Below are positions 8,323 through 16,377 of a stretch of DNA of 64,000 bases, one piece after another. A program made the position numbers and the translations under genes. Origin of the DNA: Phenylobacterium sp. CCH9-H3 (GTDB lineage Bacteria; Pseudomonadota; Alphaproteobacteria; Caulobacterales; Caulobacteraceae); contig NZ_LSJI01000171.1 in the NCBI RefSeq assembly GCF_001557235.1, forward strand, positions 9,403-73,402. The letters run 5' to 3'. Within the stretch, counting starts at the first letter, position 1, and every line of letters begins with the position of its first letter. Below the pieces are notes generated by a model. It had not been told where the DNA came from. It saw only the letters and a list, made by a program, of their open reading frames with translations, and ran no database searches.

Positions 8323-9752
8323 TGGCTTCGATCGCCGGGCGCCTGGCGCTCATGTTCGCGGTGACAGCCGGGATCGTCTCGACCTTGGCCGGCATCGCCC
8401 TCTTCCTCTTCCAGACCTACGAGCTGCGCCGGCATCAGGCGCAGGAGCTTCGCGCGCGCTTCGAGATCCTGGAGACCTTGGTCGCCCACAGCGACTCGGC
8501 CAAGTGGCCGGGGCTGGCGACCAAGCTGAACTCCTTCGCCACCACCGACGGGCGTCTCAAGTACCGGGTCGAGAGCCTCGATCCGCGGTTCCGCCACGAG
8601 GGAGCTTTCCCCCGGAACGCTAACATCCAGGTCGGGCGCGACGGGTTCGGCCGCCTGGACATCGGAGAGCGGACCTACATGACCGTGGCGGGGACGGTCG
8701 CCGCCTACGGCGACCGCGCACCGGTCCGGCTGATCATCGCCGCCGACATGGCCCCGGTGAACCGCACCAGCCTCATGCTGGGCGTGGCGGTGCTGGTCGT
8801 CTCGGTCGTGACGGTGCTGACGGTGAGCCTGCTGGGCTGGTGGATCGCGCGCCGAGGACTGGCGCCCGTCGACCGGCTCTCCCGCCACGCCCGCAACCTC
8901 AACCCCGAGGACCTGGACCTGCGGCTGCCCGACGACGCCATGCCGGCTGAGCTCGTGGGGCTGGTGACCGCTTTCAACGACGCCCTGGAGCGGCTGCAGC
9001 AGGCCTATGTGCGGCTGTCAGCCTTCAACACCGACGTCGCCCACGAGCTGCGCACGCCCCTCGGCAACCTCATCGGCCAGACCCAGGTGGCGCTCTCCCG
9101 CACGCGACGCGCCGGCGAGCTGGAGGAGGTGCTGCAATCGAACCTCGAGGAGCTCGAGCGGCTGCGCAGCATCATCAGCGACATGCTGTTCCTGGCGCGG
9201 GCGGACCAGGGCGCCATGGCCGCCAACCTCACGCCCATCTCTCTCGCCGCCGCCACCCGCAAGAGCGCGGAGTTCCTGGACGTCCTGTTCGAAGAGGCGG
9301 GAATGGCCCTGGCGATCGAGGGCGACGCCGCCGTCGCGGTGGAGCGGTCGCTCTTCGAGCGAGCGATCACCAACCTGCTCCACAATGCGATCCGCCACGG
9401 TCACGGCCCCGGCCGCGTGACGGTCCGCATCGAGGACAGCGGCCCCCTGGTGACGATCGGCGTCCGCAACCCCGGCGGACCGATCCATGAGAGCCGCCTC
9501 GCGCGACTGTTCGACCGCTTCTACCGGTTGGACCCGGCGCGGGAGAACAGCGGAGAGAGCCATGGGCTTGGCCTGGCGGTCGTGAAGGCCGTGGCCCTGA
9601 TGCACGGGGGCGGCGTGTTCGCGCGCTGCGAGGAGGGCGAGATCGTCGTGGGCTTCCAGGTCCGCAAGCGCGACGCCGCCGGGAGCCTGCTTCCCGTCGC
9701 GCCCCGAGGCGCGGCCGAGACCGCCGACCCGCAGCTGACCGCCGCGGAATGA
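8319..9752 (+). CDS. Sensor histidine kinase, CusS-like
   Basis: 477-residue inner-membrane sensor kinase. It has a first membrane helix near residues 8-30, a periplasmic domain of about 110 residues, a second helix near 147-170, a HAMP linker, and the HisKA box DVAHELRTPLGNL with phospho-His242. The ATPase domain shows the N-box (LLHNAIRHG) and a G-box (ESHGLGLAVVKAV). The domain plan matches the heavy-metal-sensor kinases (CusS/CopS). The ligand is not certain: the operon that follows encodes redox and sulfur enzymes, not metal efflux. The start at 8319 overlaps the response regulator stop. Confidence 0.9.
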   Translation: MMASIAGRLALMFAVTAGIVSTLAGIALFLFQTYELRRHQAQELRARFEILETLVAHSDSAKWPGLATKLNSFATTDGRLKYRVESLDPRFRHEGAFPRNANIQVGRDGFGRLDIGERTYMTVAGTVAAYGDRAPVRLIIAADMAPVNRTSLMLGVAVLVVSVVTVLTVSLLGWWIARRGLAPVDRLSRHARNLNPEDLDLRLPDDAMPAELVGLVTAFNDALERLQQAYVRLSAFNTDVAHELRTPLGNLIGQTQVALSRTRRAGELEEVLQSNLEELERLRSIISDMLFLARADQGAMAANLTPISLAAATRKSAEFLDVLFEEAGMALAIEGDAAVAVERSLFERAITNLLHNAIRHGHGPGRVTVRIEDSGPLVTIGVRNPGGPIHESRLARLFDRFYRLDPARENSGESHGLGLAVVKAVALMHGGGVFARCEEGEIVVGFQVRKRDAAGSLLPVAPRGAAETADPQLTAAE

Positions 9753-9800
9753 GCCGCGGGCCCGGCACGCAATCGTGAGGCCGCGCTGGCTGACTCGATT

Positions 9801-9815
9801 GTCATTTCGAGGTCA
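9801..9815 (+). promoter_or_regulatory. Direct repeat GTCA-N7-GTCA before the ior-sox operon
   Basis: TTGTCATTTCGAGGTCAG has GTCA at 9801-9804 and 9812-9815, the same 11-base spacing and much of the same flanking sequence as the site at 7424-7438. It is 82 bases before the iorA start. This makes the adjacent CusR-like regulator the best candidate activator of the operon. Binding is inferred. Confidence 0.5.
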
Positions 9816-9896
9816 GTCTTGCGACCGGCGCGGCGGCTGAAGATCGCCGCCGTGGTCGAGAGCGGCGCCGAGGCGCCTGACCGATGGGAGACCGAC

Positions 9897-10355
9897 GTGG
9901 CGCGATTGACGATCAACGGGAAGGCCCAGGACCTGCAGGTGGAACCGGACACACCGCTGCTCTGGGCTCTGCGGGAACAGGCCGGCCTCACCGGGACGAA
10001 GTACGGCTGCGGCGTCGCCCTCTGCGGGGCCTGCACGGTCCACGTCGACGGCGTGGCGGTGCGATCGTGCGCGATGCCCGTCAGCGCCGTGCAGCCGACC
10101 CAGAACATCGTCACCATCGAGGGCCTGTCGTCGGACGGCTCGCATCCGGTGCAGCAGGCTTGGCTCGCTCTCGACGTGCCGCAATGCGGCTATTGCCAGA
10201 CCGGCATGATCATGGCGGCGGCCGCCCTGCTGCGCGACAAGCCGCGCCCCACCGACGCCGACATCGATGCGGCGATGACCAACATCTGCCGCTGCGGCAC
10301 CTACAACCGCGTACGCGCGGCCATCAAGCGCGCCGCCGGCGTGCGGACCGCTTGA
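9897..10355 (+). CDS. iorA: 2Fe-2S subunit of a xanthine-dehydrogenase-family enzyme (IorA-like)
   Basis: 152-residue iron-sulfur subunit. The N-terminal plant-type ferredoxin domain has the first cluster ligands in [17 protein letters not shown]. The C-terminal domain has the second cluster in CGYCQTG and ICRCGTY. This is the small subunit of isoquinoline 1-oxidoreductase-type molybdenum hydroxylases. I chose the GTG at 9897 (GGGAG seven bases upstream) because the family begins directly at the ARLTING strand; the longer frame has no family match. It has no signal peptide and would be exported, if at all, bound to the Tat-targeted IorB. Electrons would pass from Mo to these clusters and then to a cytochrome. 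Confidence 0.9.
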   Translation: MARLTINGKAQDLQVEPDTPLLWALREQAGLTGTKYGCGVALCGACTVHVDGVAVRSCAMPVSAVQPTQNIVTIEGLSSDGSHPVQQAWLALDVPQCGYCQTGMIMAAAALLRDKPRPTDADIDAAMTNICRCGTYNRVRAAIKRAAGVRTA

Positions 10356-10365
10356 GGAGCTTGGC

Positions 10366-12531
10366 ATGACCGCCCGCACGCTCGTGTCCCGCCGCGGCTT
10401 CGTCGTCGGCTCCGCCGCCGTCGGCGGCCTCTCCCTGGGCTTCCACATCCCCTTCGGCCAGGCGGCCGCCCAAGGCGCCGCGGCGCCTGAGGTCAACGCC
10501 TGGGTCGTGATCAAGCCCGACGACACCGTGGTGATCCGCATCGCCCGGTCCGAGATGGGGCAAGGCACGCTCACCGGCCTCGCCCAGCTCGTCGCCGAGG
10601 AACTGGAGTGCGACTGGTCGAAGGTGACCACCGAGTACCCGACGCCCGGGCAGAACCTCGCCCGCAAGCGCGTGTGGGGCAACTTCTCGACCGGCGGCAG
10701 CCGCGGCGTGCGCGAGTCACACGAATACGTCCGCAAGGGCGGTGCGACGGCGCGCGAGATGCTGATCGCCGCCGCGGCGCAGCAGTGGGGCGCGCCAGCG
10801 GCCGAATGCCGCGCCGCCAAGAGCGTGATCACCCATCGGCCCAGCGGCCGCACCACCACCTTCGGCAAGGTGGCCGTGGCCGCGGCGAAGATGACGCCGC
10901 CCGCCGACGTGGTGCTGAAGGACCCGAAGGACTGGACGATCGCCGGCAAACCGCTGCCGCGTCTGGACACGGCCGACAAGCTCACCGGCAAGCAGGTCTA
11001 TGGCGTCGACGTGGTGCTCCCGGGGATGCTCAATGCGGCGGTCAAGGCCTGTCCGGTGTTCGGCGGCAAGCTCGCGCGCTTCGACGCCAGCGCGGTGTCG
11101 GGTCGTCCCGGCGTGCGGCGGGTCGTGGCCGTCGGCGAGAACGCCGTCGCGGTGGTCGCCGACACCTGGTGGCGGGCGAAGTCGGCGCTCGACGCCCTGC
11201 CCATCACCTGGGACGAGGGGCCGAACGGCGCCCTCGACACCGCTGCGATCACGGCGATGCTGACCGAGGGGCTGGACGCGAAGGAGGCCTTCGTCGACAC
11301 CCGGGCCGGGGATGTGGCGGGCGCGCTCGGCAAGGCGGCCAAGGTGGTGACGGCGACGTACGCCTATCCCTACCAGCACCACGCCACGATGGAGCCGATG
11401 AACGCCACGGCCCGCTACACGCCGGACCGGTGCGAGGTGTGGGTGCCGACCCAGAACGGCGAGGCCAGTCTCGCGGCCACGGCGGAGGCCTCGGGCCTGC
11501 CGATCGAGAAGTGCGAGGTCTACAAGCTGCATCTCGGCGGCGGCTTCGGCCGGCGCGGCAACTTCCAGGACTACATCCACCAGGCCGTGGCGCTGGCCAA
11601 GGAGTTCCCGGGCACGCCGATCAAGCTGATCTGGTCGCGCGAGGAGGATATGCTCCACGGCCAGTATCATCCGACAACCCAATGCAAGTTCACCGGCGCG
11701 CTGGATGCGCAGGGGCGCGTGACCGGGTTGCACATGCGGATTTCCGGACAGTCGATCCTGGCGGCGGTCCGCCCGGAAGGCATGGCCCAGGGGAAGGATC
11801 CCATCATCTTCCAGGGGCTCACCGTCTCCAGCCCGGAAGGGTCGATCGGCTACGGCATCGACAATCTCCTGATCGATCACGCCATGCGCAATCCTGCCGT
11901 CCCCCCGGGCTTCTGGCGTGGCGTGAACCTGAACCAGAACGCCTTCTACCTTGAGTGCTTCATCGACGAGCTCGCCCATGCGGCGGGGCAGGACCCGCTG
12001 GCGTTCCGCCGGCAGCTGATGGCCGGCCGGCCCAAGCACCTGGCGGTGCTGGATGCGGTGGCCCGCGGCATCGACTGGGACAGGCCGGCGCCCAAGGGCC
12101 GCCACCGCGGCCTGGCCCAGATCATGGGATTCGGCAGCTATGTGGCCGCTGCCGCCGAGGTGTCGGTGACCGACGGTCAGCTCAAGATCCACCGCATCGT
12201 GGCCGCCACCGATCCCGGCCATGTGGTCAATCCGGAACAGGTGGCGCGGCAGGTGGAGGGCTCGTTCGTCTACGGCCTCTCGGCGGCGCTGCACGGCGAG
12301 TGCACGATCAAGGGCGGCCGCGTCGAGCAAGAGAACTTCGACACCTATCGCGTCATGCTGATGGCCGAGATGCCGGCCGTGGAAACGATCCCCATGCCTT
12401 CGGGGGGTTTCTGGGGCGGTGTCGGCGAGCCCACCATCGCGGTGGCCGCGCCCGCGGTGCTCAATGCCGTGTTCGCCGCGACGGGCAAGCGCATCCGCCG
12501 CCTGCCGCTACGCGATCAGCTCGCGACATGA
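10366..12531 (+). CDS. iorB: Molybdopterin-binding dehydrogenase subunit (IorB-like), Tat-exported
   Basis: 721-residue large subunit of the isoquinoline 1-oxidoreductase/aldehyde oxidase group. The N-terminus has a twin-arginine signal (SRRGFVVGS) and a hydrophobic stretch, so the complex should be periplasmic. Molybdopterin-contact motifs include GGGFGRRG and a late GGVGEPTIAVAAPA holding the family's catalytic Glu. It starts ten bases after iorA and shares a 4-base ATGA overlap with the cytochrome gene behind it. The family hydroxylates N-heterocycles or oxidises aldehydes; here it is embedded in a sulfur-oxidation operon, so its true substrate is open. Confidence 0.9.
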   Translation: MTARTLVSRRGFVVGSAAVGGLSLGFHIPFGQAAAQGAAAPEVNAWVVIKPDDTVVIRIARSEMGQGTLTGLAQLVAEELECDWSKVTTEYPTPGQNLARKRVWGNFSTGGSRGVRESHEYVRKGGATAREMLIAAAAQQWGAPAAECRAAKSVITHRPSGRTTTFGKVAVAAAKMTPPADVVLKDPKDWTIAGKPLPRLDTADKLTGKQVYGVDVVLPGMLNAAVKACPVFGGKLARFDASAVSGRPGVRRVVAVGENAVAVVADTWWRAKSALDALPITWDEGPNGALDTAAITAMLTEGLDAKEAFVDTRAGDVAGALGKAAKVVTATYAYPYQHHATMEPMNATARYTPDRCEVWVPTQNGEASLAATAEASGLPIEKCEVYKLHLGGGFGRRGNFQDYIHQAVALAKEFPGTPIKLIWSREEDMLHGQYHPTTQCKFTGALDAQGRVTGLHMRISGQSILAAVRPEGMAQGKDPIIFQGLTVSSPEGSIGYGIDNLLIDHAMRNPAVPPGFWRGVNLNQNAFYLECFIDELAHAAGQDPLAFRRQLMAGRPKHLAVLDAVARGIDWDRPAPKGRHRGLAQIMGFGSYVAAAAEVSVTDGQLKIHRIVAATDPGHVVNPEQVARQVEGSFVYGLSAALHGECTIKGGRVEQENFDTYRVMLMAEMPAVETIPMPSGGFWGGVGEPTIAVAAPAVLNAVFAATGKRIRRLPLRDQLAT

Positions 12532-12830
12532 GGGCAGCCGTGCGGGCCGGCGTCTGCGTCCTGGCCATGGCGGCGACTTCCCCCGCCGTCGCGGCCGCGC
12601 CCGCCGGCGCCAGCTCGTGCACCGGCTGCCACGGCGGCGGAGGGGTGGTGGCAGCGCTCGACGGCCGTCCCGCCGCGGAGCTGGTCGCGGCCATGGCCGC
12701 GTTCCGCGCGGGGGGGCGGACCGCCACGGTGATGGGCCGCATCGCCAAGGGCTTCAGCGACGCCGAGGCCCGGGCGATCGCCGACTGGTTCGCGGCGCAA
12801 CCCGGCAGGGCGCGCCGTGCCCAGCCGTAG
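12528..12830 (+). CDS. Small monoheme cytochrome c (FccA/c553-like)
   Basis: 100-residue c-type cytochrome too short to stand out among overlapping frames. It has a signal peptide, one heme-binding CTGCH motif early in the mature protein and a later Met in VMGRIAKGF suited as the sixth ligand. Mature length is about 75 residues. It overlaps iorB by ATGA and the flavoprotein gene by 14 bases. Two roles fit: the cytochrome subunit of the sulfide dehydrogenase encoded next, or the electron acceptor of IorAB. The position between the two suggests it may serve both. Confidence 0.82.
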   Translation: MRAAVRAGVCVLAMAATSPAVAAAPAGASSCTGCHGGGGVVAALDGRPAAELVAAMAAFRAGGRTATVMGRIAKGFSDAEARAIADWFAAQPGRARRAQP

Positions 12831-14079
12831 GCGCGTCCTCGCCGGCTTGGCGGCCGGCGCCGCGACACTGTCCTCGGGACGCGCCGCCGCCCAAGCAGGG
12901 GGACGCGTCGTGGTCGTCGGCGGCGGCTTTGCGGGGGCGACCTGCGCCCGCGCGCTCAAGACCGAGGCCCCCCGGCTCACCGTCACCATCGTGGAGCCGA
13001 ACGCCCGCTTCCTGGCCTGTCCCCTTAGCAACGGGGTGGTCGCGGGTTTGCGGCCGCTGGAGGCTCAGAGCTTCGCGTACGGCGGGATCGAAGGCGCAGG
13101 CGTGCGGATTGCGCGCCAGGCCGCGGTGGCTGTCGATCCGACGCGCCGGCGGGTCCGCCTCGCCGACGGATCCGACATCGCCTACGACCGCCTGGTGATC
13201 GCCCCCGGCGTCGACCTCGATTTCACGGCCCTGCCCGGATACGACGCAGCCGCGGCCGAGGTCCTGCCACACGCCTGGAAGGCCGGCGAGCAGACCCTGC
13301 TGCTGCGCCGGCAGCTGGAGGCCATGGACGACGGCGGCCTCTTCGTCATGGCGATCCCGGCCAATCCCTTCCGTTGCCCGCCCGGACCCTACGAGCGGGC
13401 GAGCCTGGTCGCCCACTACCTGAAGACCCGCAAGCCACGCTCCAAGCTGTTGCTGCTCGACGCCAAGGACAACTTCTCGAAGCAGCGGCTGTTCGAGGCG
13501 GCCTGGCGGGAGCTCTACCCCGGCATGATCGAGTGGGTCTCCCTCTCGTTCGGCGGACGTGTCACGGCGGTGGACACATCCACCCGGACACTGCGGACGG
13601 AGTTCGGGGAGCATCGCGCCGCGGTGGCCAATGTCATCCCGCCGCAGCGCGCCGGGGCCATCGCCCAGGCCGCCGGCGTGGCCGACGCCACCGGCTGGTG
13701 TCCGGTCGACCCGGTCACCTTCGAGTCCCCGCTGCAGCCTGGCGTCCACGTGATCGGCGATGCCGCGATCGGAGGCGCCATGCCCAAATCGGCCTTCACC
13801 GCCAACGCCCAGGCCAAGGTTTGCGCCAGCGCGATCGTGGCCCTGCTGGCAGGCGCCGCGCCGGCGACCCCGAAGCTCATCAACACCTGCTACAGCCTGG
13901 TCGCGCCCGACTACGGGATTTCGATCGCCGGGGTGTACGAACCGCGGGGTGGCCTGCTCGCCGAGGTCCCGGGCTCCGGCGGCGTCAGCCCCCTGGACGC
14001 GCCCAGGGAGGTCCGCGCCCTGGAGGCGAGCTACGCGGAGGGCTGGTTCCGGACGATCACCTCCGAGGTGTTCGGATGA
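12817..14079 (+). CDS. fccB: Flavocytochrome c sulfide dehydrogenase, flavoprotein subunit
   Basis: 420-residue FAD enzyme of the FccB/SoxF type, which oxidises sulfide to sulfur in the periplasm. A Tat-like leader (SRRRVLAGLAAGAA) precedes the FAD-binding GGGFAG motif. The two cysteines that form the redox disulfide in this family are visible in the CPPGPYER context and in INTCYS. The C-terminal FCSD domain is present (GWFRTITSEVFG). It is coupled to the preceding cytochrome and overlaps soxX by ATGA, so sulfide oxidation and the Sox carrier proteins are expressed together. Confidence 0.9.
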   Translation: MPSRRRVLAGLAAGAATLSSGRAAAQAGGRVVVVGGGFAGATCARALKTEAPRLTVTIVEPNARFLACPLSNGVVAGLRPLEAQSFAYGGIEGAGVRIARQAAVAVDPTRRRVRLADGSDIAYDRLVIAPGVDLDFTALPGYDAAAAEVLPHAWKAGEQTLLLRRQLEAMDDGGLFVMAIPANPFRCPPGPYERASLVAHYLKTRKPRSKLLLLDAKDNFSKQRLFEAAWRELYPGMIEWVSLSFGGRVTAVDTSTRTLRTEFGEHRAAVANVIPPQRAGAIAQAAGVADATGWCPVDPVTFESPLQPGVHVIGDAAIGGAMPKSAFTANAQAKVCASAIVALLAGAAPATPKLINTCYSLVAPDYGISIAGVYEPRGGLLAEVPGSGGVSPLDAPREVRALEASYAEGWFRTITSEVFG

Positions 14080-14519
14080 CGCGGGCGGCCGGCGCCCTGG
14101 CGCTCGCCCTGCTGGCCGGCCCGGCCTCGGGCGCCGAGCCGCTGCAGCGCTTCGAGGTGCGCGGCGACGCCATCCCCGCCAGCCTCACCGGCCGGCCGGG
14201 CGATCCCGAGCGGGGCCGCGAAATCGTCGGCGATCGGCGGCGCGGGCTCTGCCTGCTGTGCCATACGGGCCCGTTCCCGGACGCGCATCTGCAGGGCGAC
14301 CTTGCGCCCGATCTGCGCGGCGCCGGCGCACGGCTCACCGAAGGCCAGCTCCGCTTGCGCATCGTCGACATGAAGGCGTTGAATCCCGCGAGCCTGATGC
14401 CGGCCTACTATCGGGTCGATGGGCTGCAGCGTGTCGGACCGGCCTGGCGCGGCCGGCCGGTGCTGAGCGCCGAGGAGATCGAGGACGTGGTCGCCTATCT
14501 CGTCACCCTGAGGTCCTGA
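14076..14519 (+). CDS. soxX: SoxX, monoheme cytochrome c of the SoxAX complex
   Basis: 147-residue exported cytochrome. It has a signal peptide ending near SGAEP, heme site CLLCH and an axial Met in LMPAYYRVDG. The C-terminal EIEDVVAYLVTLR helix is typical of SoxX. SoxAX joins a sulfur substrate to the SoxY cysteine and passes electrons to other cytochromes. SoxA is encoded three genes further on in the same operon. The start overlaps the fccB stop (ATGA). Confidence 0.9.
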   Translation: MTRAAGALALALLAGPASGAEPLQRFEVRGDAIPASLTGRPGDPERGREIVGDRRRGLCLLCHTGPFPDAHLQGDLAPDLRGAGARLTEGQLRLRIVDMKALNPASLMPAYYRVDGLQRVGPAWRGRPVLSAEEIEDVVAYLVTLRS

Positions 14520-14522
14520 GCG

Positions 14523-14996
14523 ATGGGCCGCCTGTCGCCTGCCGACGGCCGCGTCGACCGCCGCGCCGCGCTCGTCCTCGCGACGGGCGGTGTGGCGGTC
14601 ATGCTGCTGCCCGGCGCCGCCCTGGCGCGCGAGCCGCTCCACGCGGTGATGCGCCGCTTCGCCGACGGCGCCCGCATCCAGCCTGGGCGCGTGCGCCTGG
14701 AGGTTCCGCCGCTGGTCGAGAACGGCAACGCCGTGGGCGTCACGGTCCGGGTCGACAGCCCCATGACGGCGGCCGACCACGTCCGCCGCATCGCCCTTTT
14801 CAACGACAAGAACCCCCAGCCGGACATGGCCGTGTTCCACCTGGGTCCCCGGGCAGGACGCGCCCACGTTTCCACCCGCGTCCGCCTGGCCACCAGCCAG
14901 GCCATCGCCGCCGTCGCCGAGCTCAGCGACGGAAGCTTCTGGTCGGCGGAAGCCAACGTGATCGTGACCCTCGCCGCCTGCATCGAGGAGCTGTGA
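14523..14996 (+). CDS. soxY: SoxY-like sulfur carrier with a non-canonical C-terminus
   Basis: 157-residue exported protein with a Tat-like leader (DRRAALVLATGG) and the SoxY beta-sandwich (IALFNDKNPQPDMAVFHLGP, then FWSAEANVIVTLAAC). SoxY normally ends in the swinging arm GGCGG, whose Cys carries the sulfur intermediate. Here the protein ends AACIEEL: one Cys (153) is kept, but both flanking Gly pairs are absent and the tail is longer and acidic. It overlaps soxZ by one base (TGATG). Either the carrier works with altered partners or it handles a different sulfur adduct. Confidence 0.85.
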   Translation: MGRLSPADGRVDRRAALVLATGGVAVMLLPGAALAREPLHAVMRRFADGARIQPGRVRLEVPPLVENGNAVGVTVRVDSPMTAADHVRRIALFNDKNPQPDMAVFHLGPRAGRAHVSTRVRLATSQAIAAVAELSDGSFWSAEANVIVTLAACIEEL

Positions 14997-15316
14997 TGGC
15001 CCGCACGCTCGTCAACGTCCCCAAGACCGCGCGGCCGGGTGAGGTGATCGAGATCAAGGCCATGATCGCCCACCCGATGGAGACCGGCTATCGGCAGGAC
15101 GCCCAGGGGCGGCCGCGACCGCGCCACATCATCCGGCGCTTCGCCTGCGTCTACGACGGCGCCGAGGTCTTCGCGGCCGACTTCTACCCGGCGGTATCGG
15201 CGAATCCCTTCGTCGCCTTCACCACCGTGGCGACCCGCAGCGGTGTGCTCACCTTCTCCTGGACCGACGACAAGGGCGTGACCGAAACGGCCACGGCCGA
15301 GATCGCCGTGGGCTGA
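14996..15316 (+). CDS. soxZ: SoxZ, partner of SoxY
   Basis: 106-residue immunoglobulin-like protein that forms the SoxYZ carrier heterodimer. Family features are the start MARTLVNVPKTARPGEVIEIK, the HPMETGYR turn and a C-terminal FSWTDDKG strand. It has no signal peptide, as expected: SoxZ is co-exported with Tat-targeted SoxY. It starts inside the soxY stop and its own stop overlaps the soxA start. Confidence 0.92.
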   Translation: MARTLVNVPKTARPGEVIEIKAMIAHPMETGYRQDAQGRPRPRHIIRRFACVYDGAEVFAADFYPAVSANPFVAFTTVATRSGVLTFSWTDDKGVTETATAEIAVG

Positions 15317-16101
15317 TGCGGGCGGGCGCTCCTCTCGTCGTGGGCCTGGCGGCGGTCGGCTTCTGCGGCGCGGTCGCCCTCGCGGCCCAGGAGAGGGCCG
15401 ACGGGCCGCGGTCCGGCCTCGACTTCATCTCACCGGAGACCCGGGCGATGCAGGCGGACGACACCGCCAACCCCGGAATGCTGTGGGTCGAGGACGGCAA
15501 GCGGCTCTGGGCGGCGACCGACGGACCGTCCGGGCAGTCCTGCGCGTCTTGCCACGGCGACGCGGCGAGGAGCATGCGCGGCGTGGCGACGCGATATCCC
15601 GCCTTCGATCCGCGCCGGAAGCGGCCGGTGGACCTGCAGGGACGCGTCAACGGCTGCCGGCAGGAGAAGCAGGGCGCCGCGCCGCTGCCGGCCGAGAGCG
15701 AGGAGCTTCTGGCCTTGACCGCCTATGTCGCCCACCAGTCCCGCGGCCTGCCGATCGCGCCGCCGGGCGACCCGCGGCTTACGCCGCATATCGAGAACGG
15801 ACGCCGCCTTTACGAACGGCGCCTCGGGCAGCTCGACCTCTCCTGCGCCGCCTGTCACGACGCGCTGGCCGGGAAGCGCCTCAGCGGCAGCCTTGTCCCG
15901 CAGGCGCATCCGACTGCCTATCCGCTATACCGGCTCGAGTGGCAGACCGTGGGCTCGCTGCAGCGGCGCTTCCGCAACTGCATGATCGGCGTGCGGGCGG
16001 AGCCGTTCGACTACGGGTCGGCAGAGTTCGTCGATCTCGAACTCTACCTCATGTCCCGGGCTCGCGGCCTCCCGATCGAGACACCGGGCGTTCGGCCCTG
16101 A
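15316..16101 (+). CDS. soxA: SoxA, diheme cytochrome c of the SoxAX complex
   Basis: 261-residue exported cytochrome with two heme sites (CASCH and CAACH) and the later active-site Cys in NCMIGVRAEPF, which in SoxA ligates the catalytic heme as a persulfide. The C-terminal EFVDLELYLMSRARGLPI matches the family. It is the last gene of the coupled run from iorA; the 276-base spacer after it has a GC hairpin and then Fur-like sites for the next gene. No soxB or soxCD follows. Confidence 0.92.
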   Translation: MRAGAPLVVGLAAVGFCGAVALAAQERADGPRSGLDFISPETRAMQADDTANPGMLWVEDGKRLWAATDGPSGQSCASCHGDAARSMRGVATRYPAFDPRRKRPVDLQGRVNGCRQEKQGAAPLPAESEELLALTAYVAHQSRGLPIAPPGDPRLTPHIENGRRLYERRLGQLDLSCAACHDALAGKRLSGSLVPQAHPTAYPLYRLEWQTVGSLQRRFRNCMIGVRAEPFDYGSAEFVDLELYLMSRARGLPIETPGVRP

Positions 16102-16147
16102 CGCACGTACCGGGAAGGCGTTCCCCAGCGCCTGGACCGCGCTCCAA

Positions 16148-16164
16148 GCGGCGCTCTGCGCCGC
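16148..16164 (+). terminator. GC hairpin after the ior-sox operon
   Basis: GCGGCGC (16148-16154) and GCGCCGC (16158-16164) form a perfect 7-bp stem with a 3-base loop, 47 bases behind soxA. The run of T after it is poor (CGTGCTTCTC), so it may be a weak or factor-assisted terminator. Confidence 0.35.
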
Positions 16165-16315
16165 CGTGCTTCTCGGCCGCCGCAATGACATTGAACAGAA
16201 CGACAGACTCCGGACGGCGGCGCTGCAGCTGAGACAAATCTGCCCCCGCTGAAGCGCCAAACGGGCAAACACCCCTGACCGTCCAACCTTCGCCGCGCGC
16301 GACAAAAGCGATCCA

Positions 16316-16363
16316 TTGCGATTGACTCGCAAATGCAAATAGAGCACCTGCGAATGGTTCGCA
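16316..16363. promoter_or_regulatory. Two Fur-like inverted repeats before a TonB receptor
   Basis: TTGCGA-N5-TCGCAA (16316-16332) and TGCGAA-N3-TTCGCA (16349-16363) are perfect inverted repeats. The second has the arm length and spacing of a 7-1-7 Fur box (TGCGAAT-G-GTTCGCA). They lie 15-62 bases before the TTG start of the receptor and would cover its promoter. Iron control is inferred from the motif form and from the genes downstream. Confidence 0.55.
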
Positions 16364-16377
16364 AATAGGGGGTTCTG

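Noticed and set aside
8319..9752. A copper-resistance locus because of the CusS-like kinase
   Set aside because: No copper efflux, oxidase or chaperone gene is adjacent; the next operon encodes ior and sox proteins.
12528..16101. A complete thiosulfate-oxidising Sox system
   Set aside because: No SoxB or SoxCD is found in the window, and SoxY lacks the normal C-terminal arm; only a partial, variant system can be claimed.
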